Of a DNA stretch of 60,000 bases, positions 59,946 through 60,000 are shown piece after piece. The DNA comes from Apostichopus japonicus (Eukaryota; Echinodermata; Holothuroidea; Aspidochirotida; Stichopodidae): positions 19,674,094 to 19,734,093 of the forward strand of contig NC_092563.1 in NCBI RefSeq assembly GCF_037975245.1, written 5' to 3'. Numbering within the stretch: the stretch's first letter is position 1; each line of letters opens with the position of its first letter. The position numbers and the translations under genes were made by a program. Below the pieces are notes generated by a model. That model saw only the letters and a program-made list of their open reading frames with translations, made no database searches and had not been told where the DNA came from.

Positions 59946-60000
59946 TATTTGTAAGTTTACAGACATTCCAACATCATTGATGAGTGCAGCGGCAGTGGGT

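Overview
This is a eukaryotic, most likely marine-invertebrate, nuclear segment. It has no bacterial-style operons, no tRNA or rRNA genes and almost no intact coding sequence. It does have a very large satellite array, tRNA-derived SINEs, decayed LINE reverse transcriptases, many short DNA transposons with G/C-run termini, and one probable intron-containing host gene. I cannot name the species. The SINE bodies, the L2-like LINE tail and the multi-copy C2H2 protein family would fit an echinoderm, hemichordate, amphioxus, mollusc or cnidarian.

Layout. (1) 1-26140 is one continuous satellite array that runs off the left edge of the window. Up to 24139 it is a ~122-bp monomer, roughly 200 copies estimated from length. 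It is arranged in higher-order repeats: two adjacent ~2.91-kb blocks, three ~613-bp five-mers, and a tandem pair of 820-bp blocks that look identical. A 75-bp deletion monomer recurs 12 times. From 24140 to 26056 the monomer is longer (163-211 bp) and more diverged. It looks like the ancestral form, from which the 122-bp unit arose by internal deletion. (2) 26140-32800 is a transposon graveyard. It holds a hAT-like element with a second element nested in it, another nested pair, and a minus-strand tRNA-SINE split by a small element. (3) 32830-38620 (minus) is a decayed member of a multi-copy animal protein family with an N-terminal C2H2 finger. It is cut by a ~2.75-kb composite element (33504-36252) that carries an L2-like LINE and another short element. 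(4) 38650-45180 holds TTAA-flanked and hAT-like short elements, SINEs, a 21-bp minisatellite and a pyrimidine tract. (5) 45185-51310 (minus) is a probable host gene of at least seven exons with good splice sites. Its last visible exon resembles the start of a BEN domain but contains an in-frame TAA. Two short transposons sit in its introns. (6) 51362-53800 holds a short element and a minus-strand LINE relic containing a 284-bp near-perfect inverted duplication. (7) 54000-56275 is a ~182-bp tandem repeat interrupted by another element, with a reverse-strand copy of the same unit at 59850-59945. (8) 58087-59110 is a TA-flanked element carrying seven exact copies of a 17-bp motif with an invariant A9 run.

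I see no operon-like or defence-like system. The observations most worth following up are the history of the satellite monomer and its higher-order repeats, the LINE palindrome, the seven-motif element, and the BEN-like gene with its premature stop. All exon calls come from reading splice sites and frames by eye. All element families are assigned from termini and target-site duplications only.
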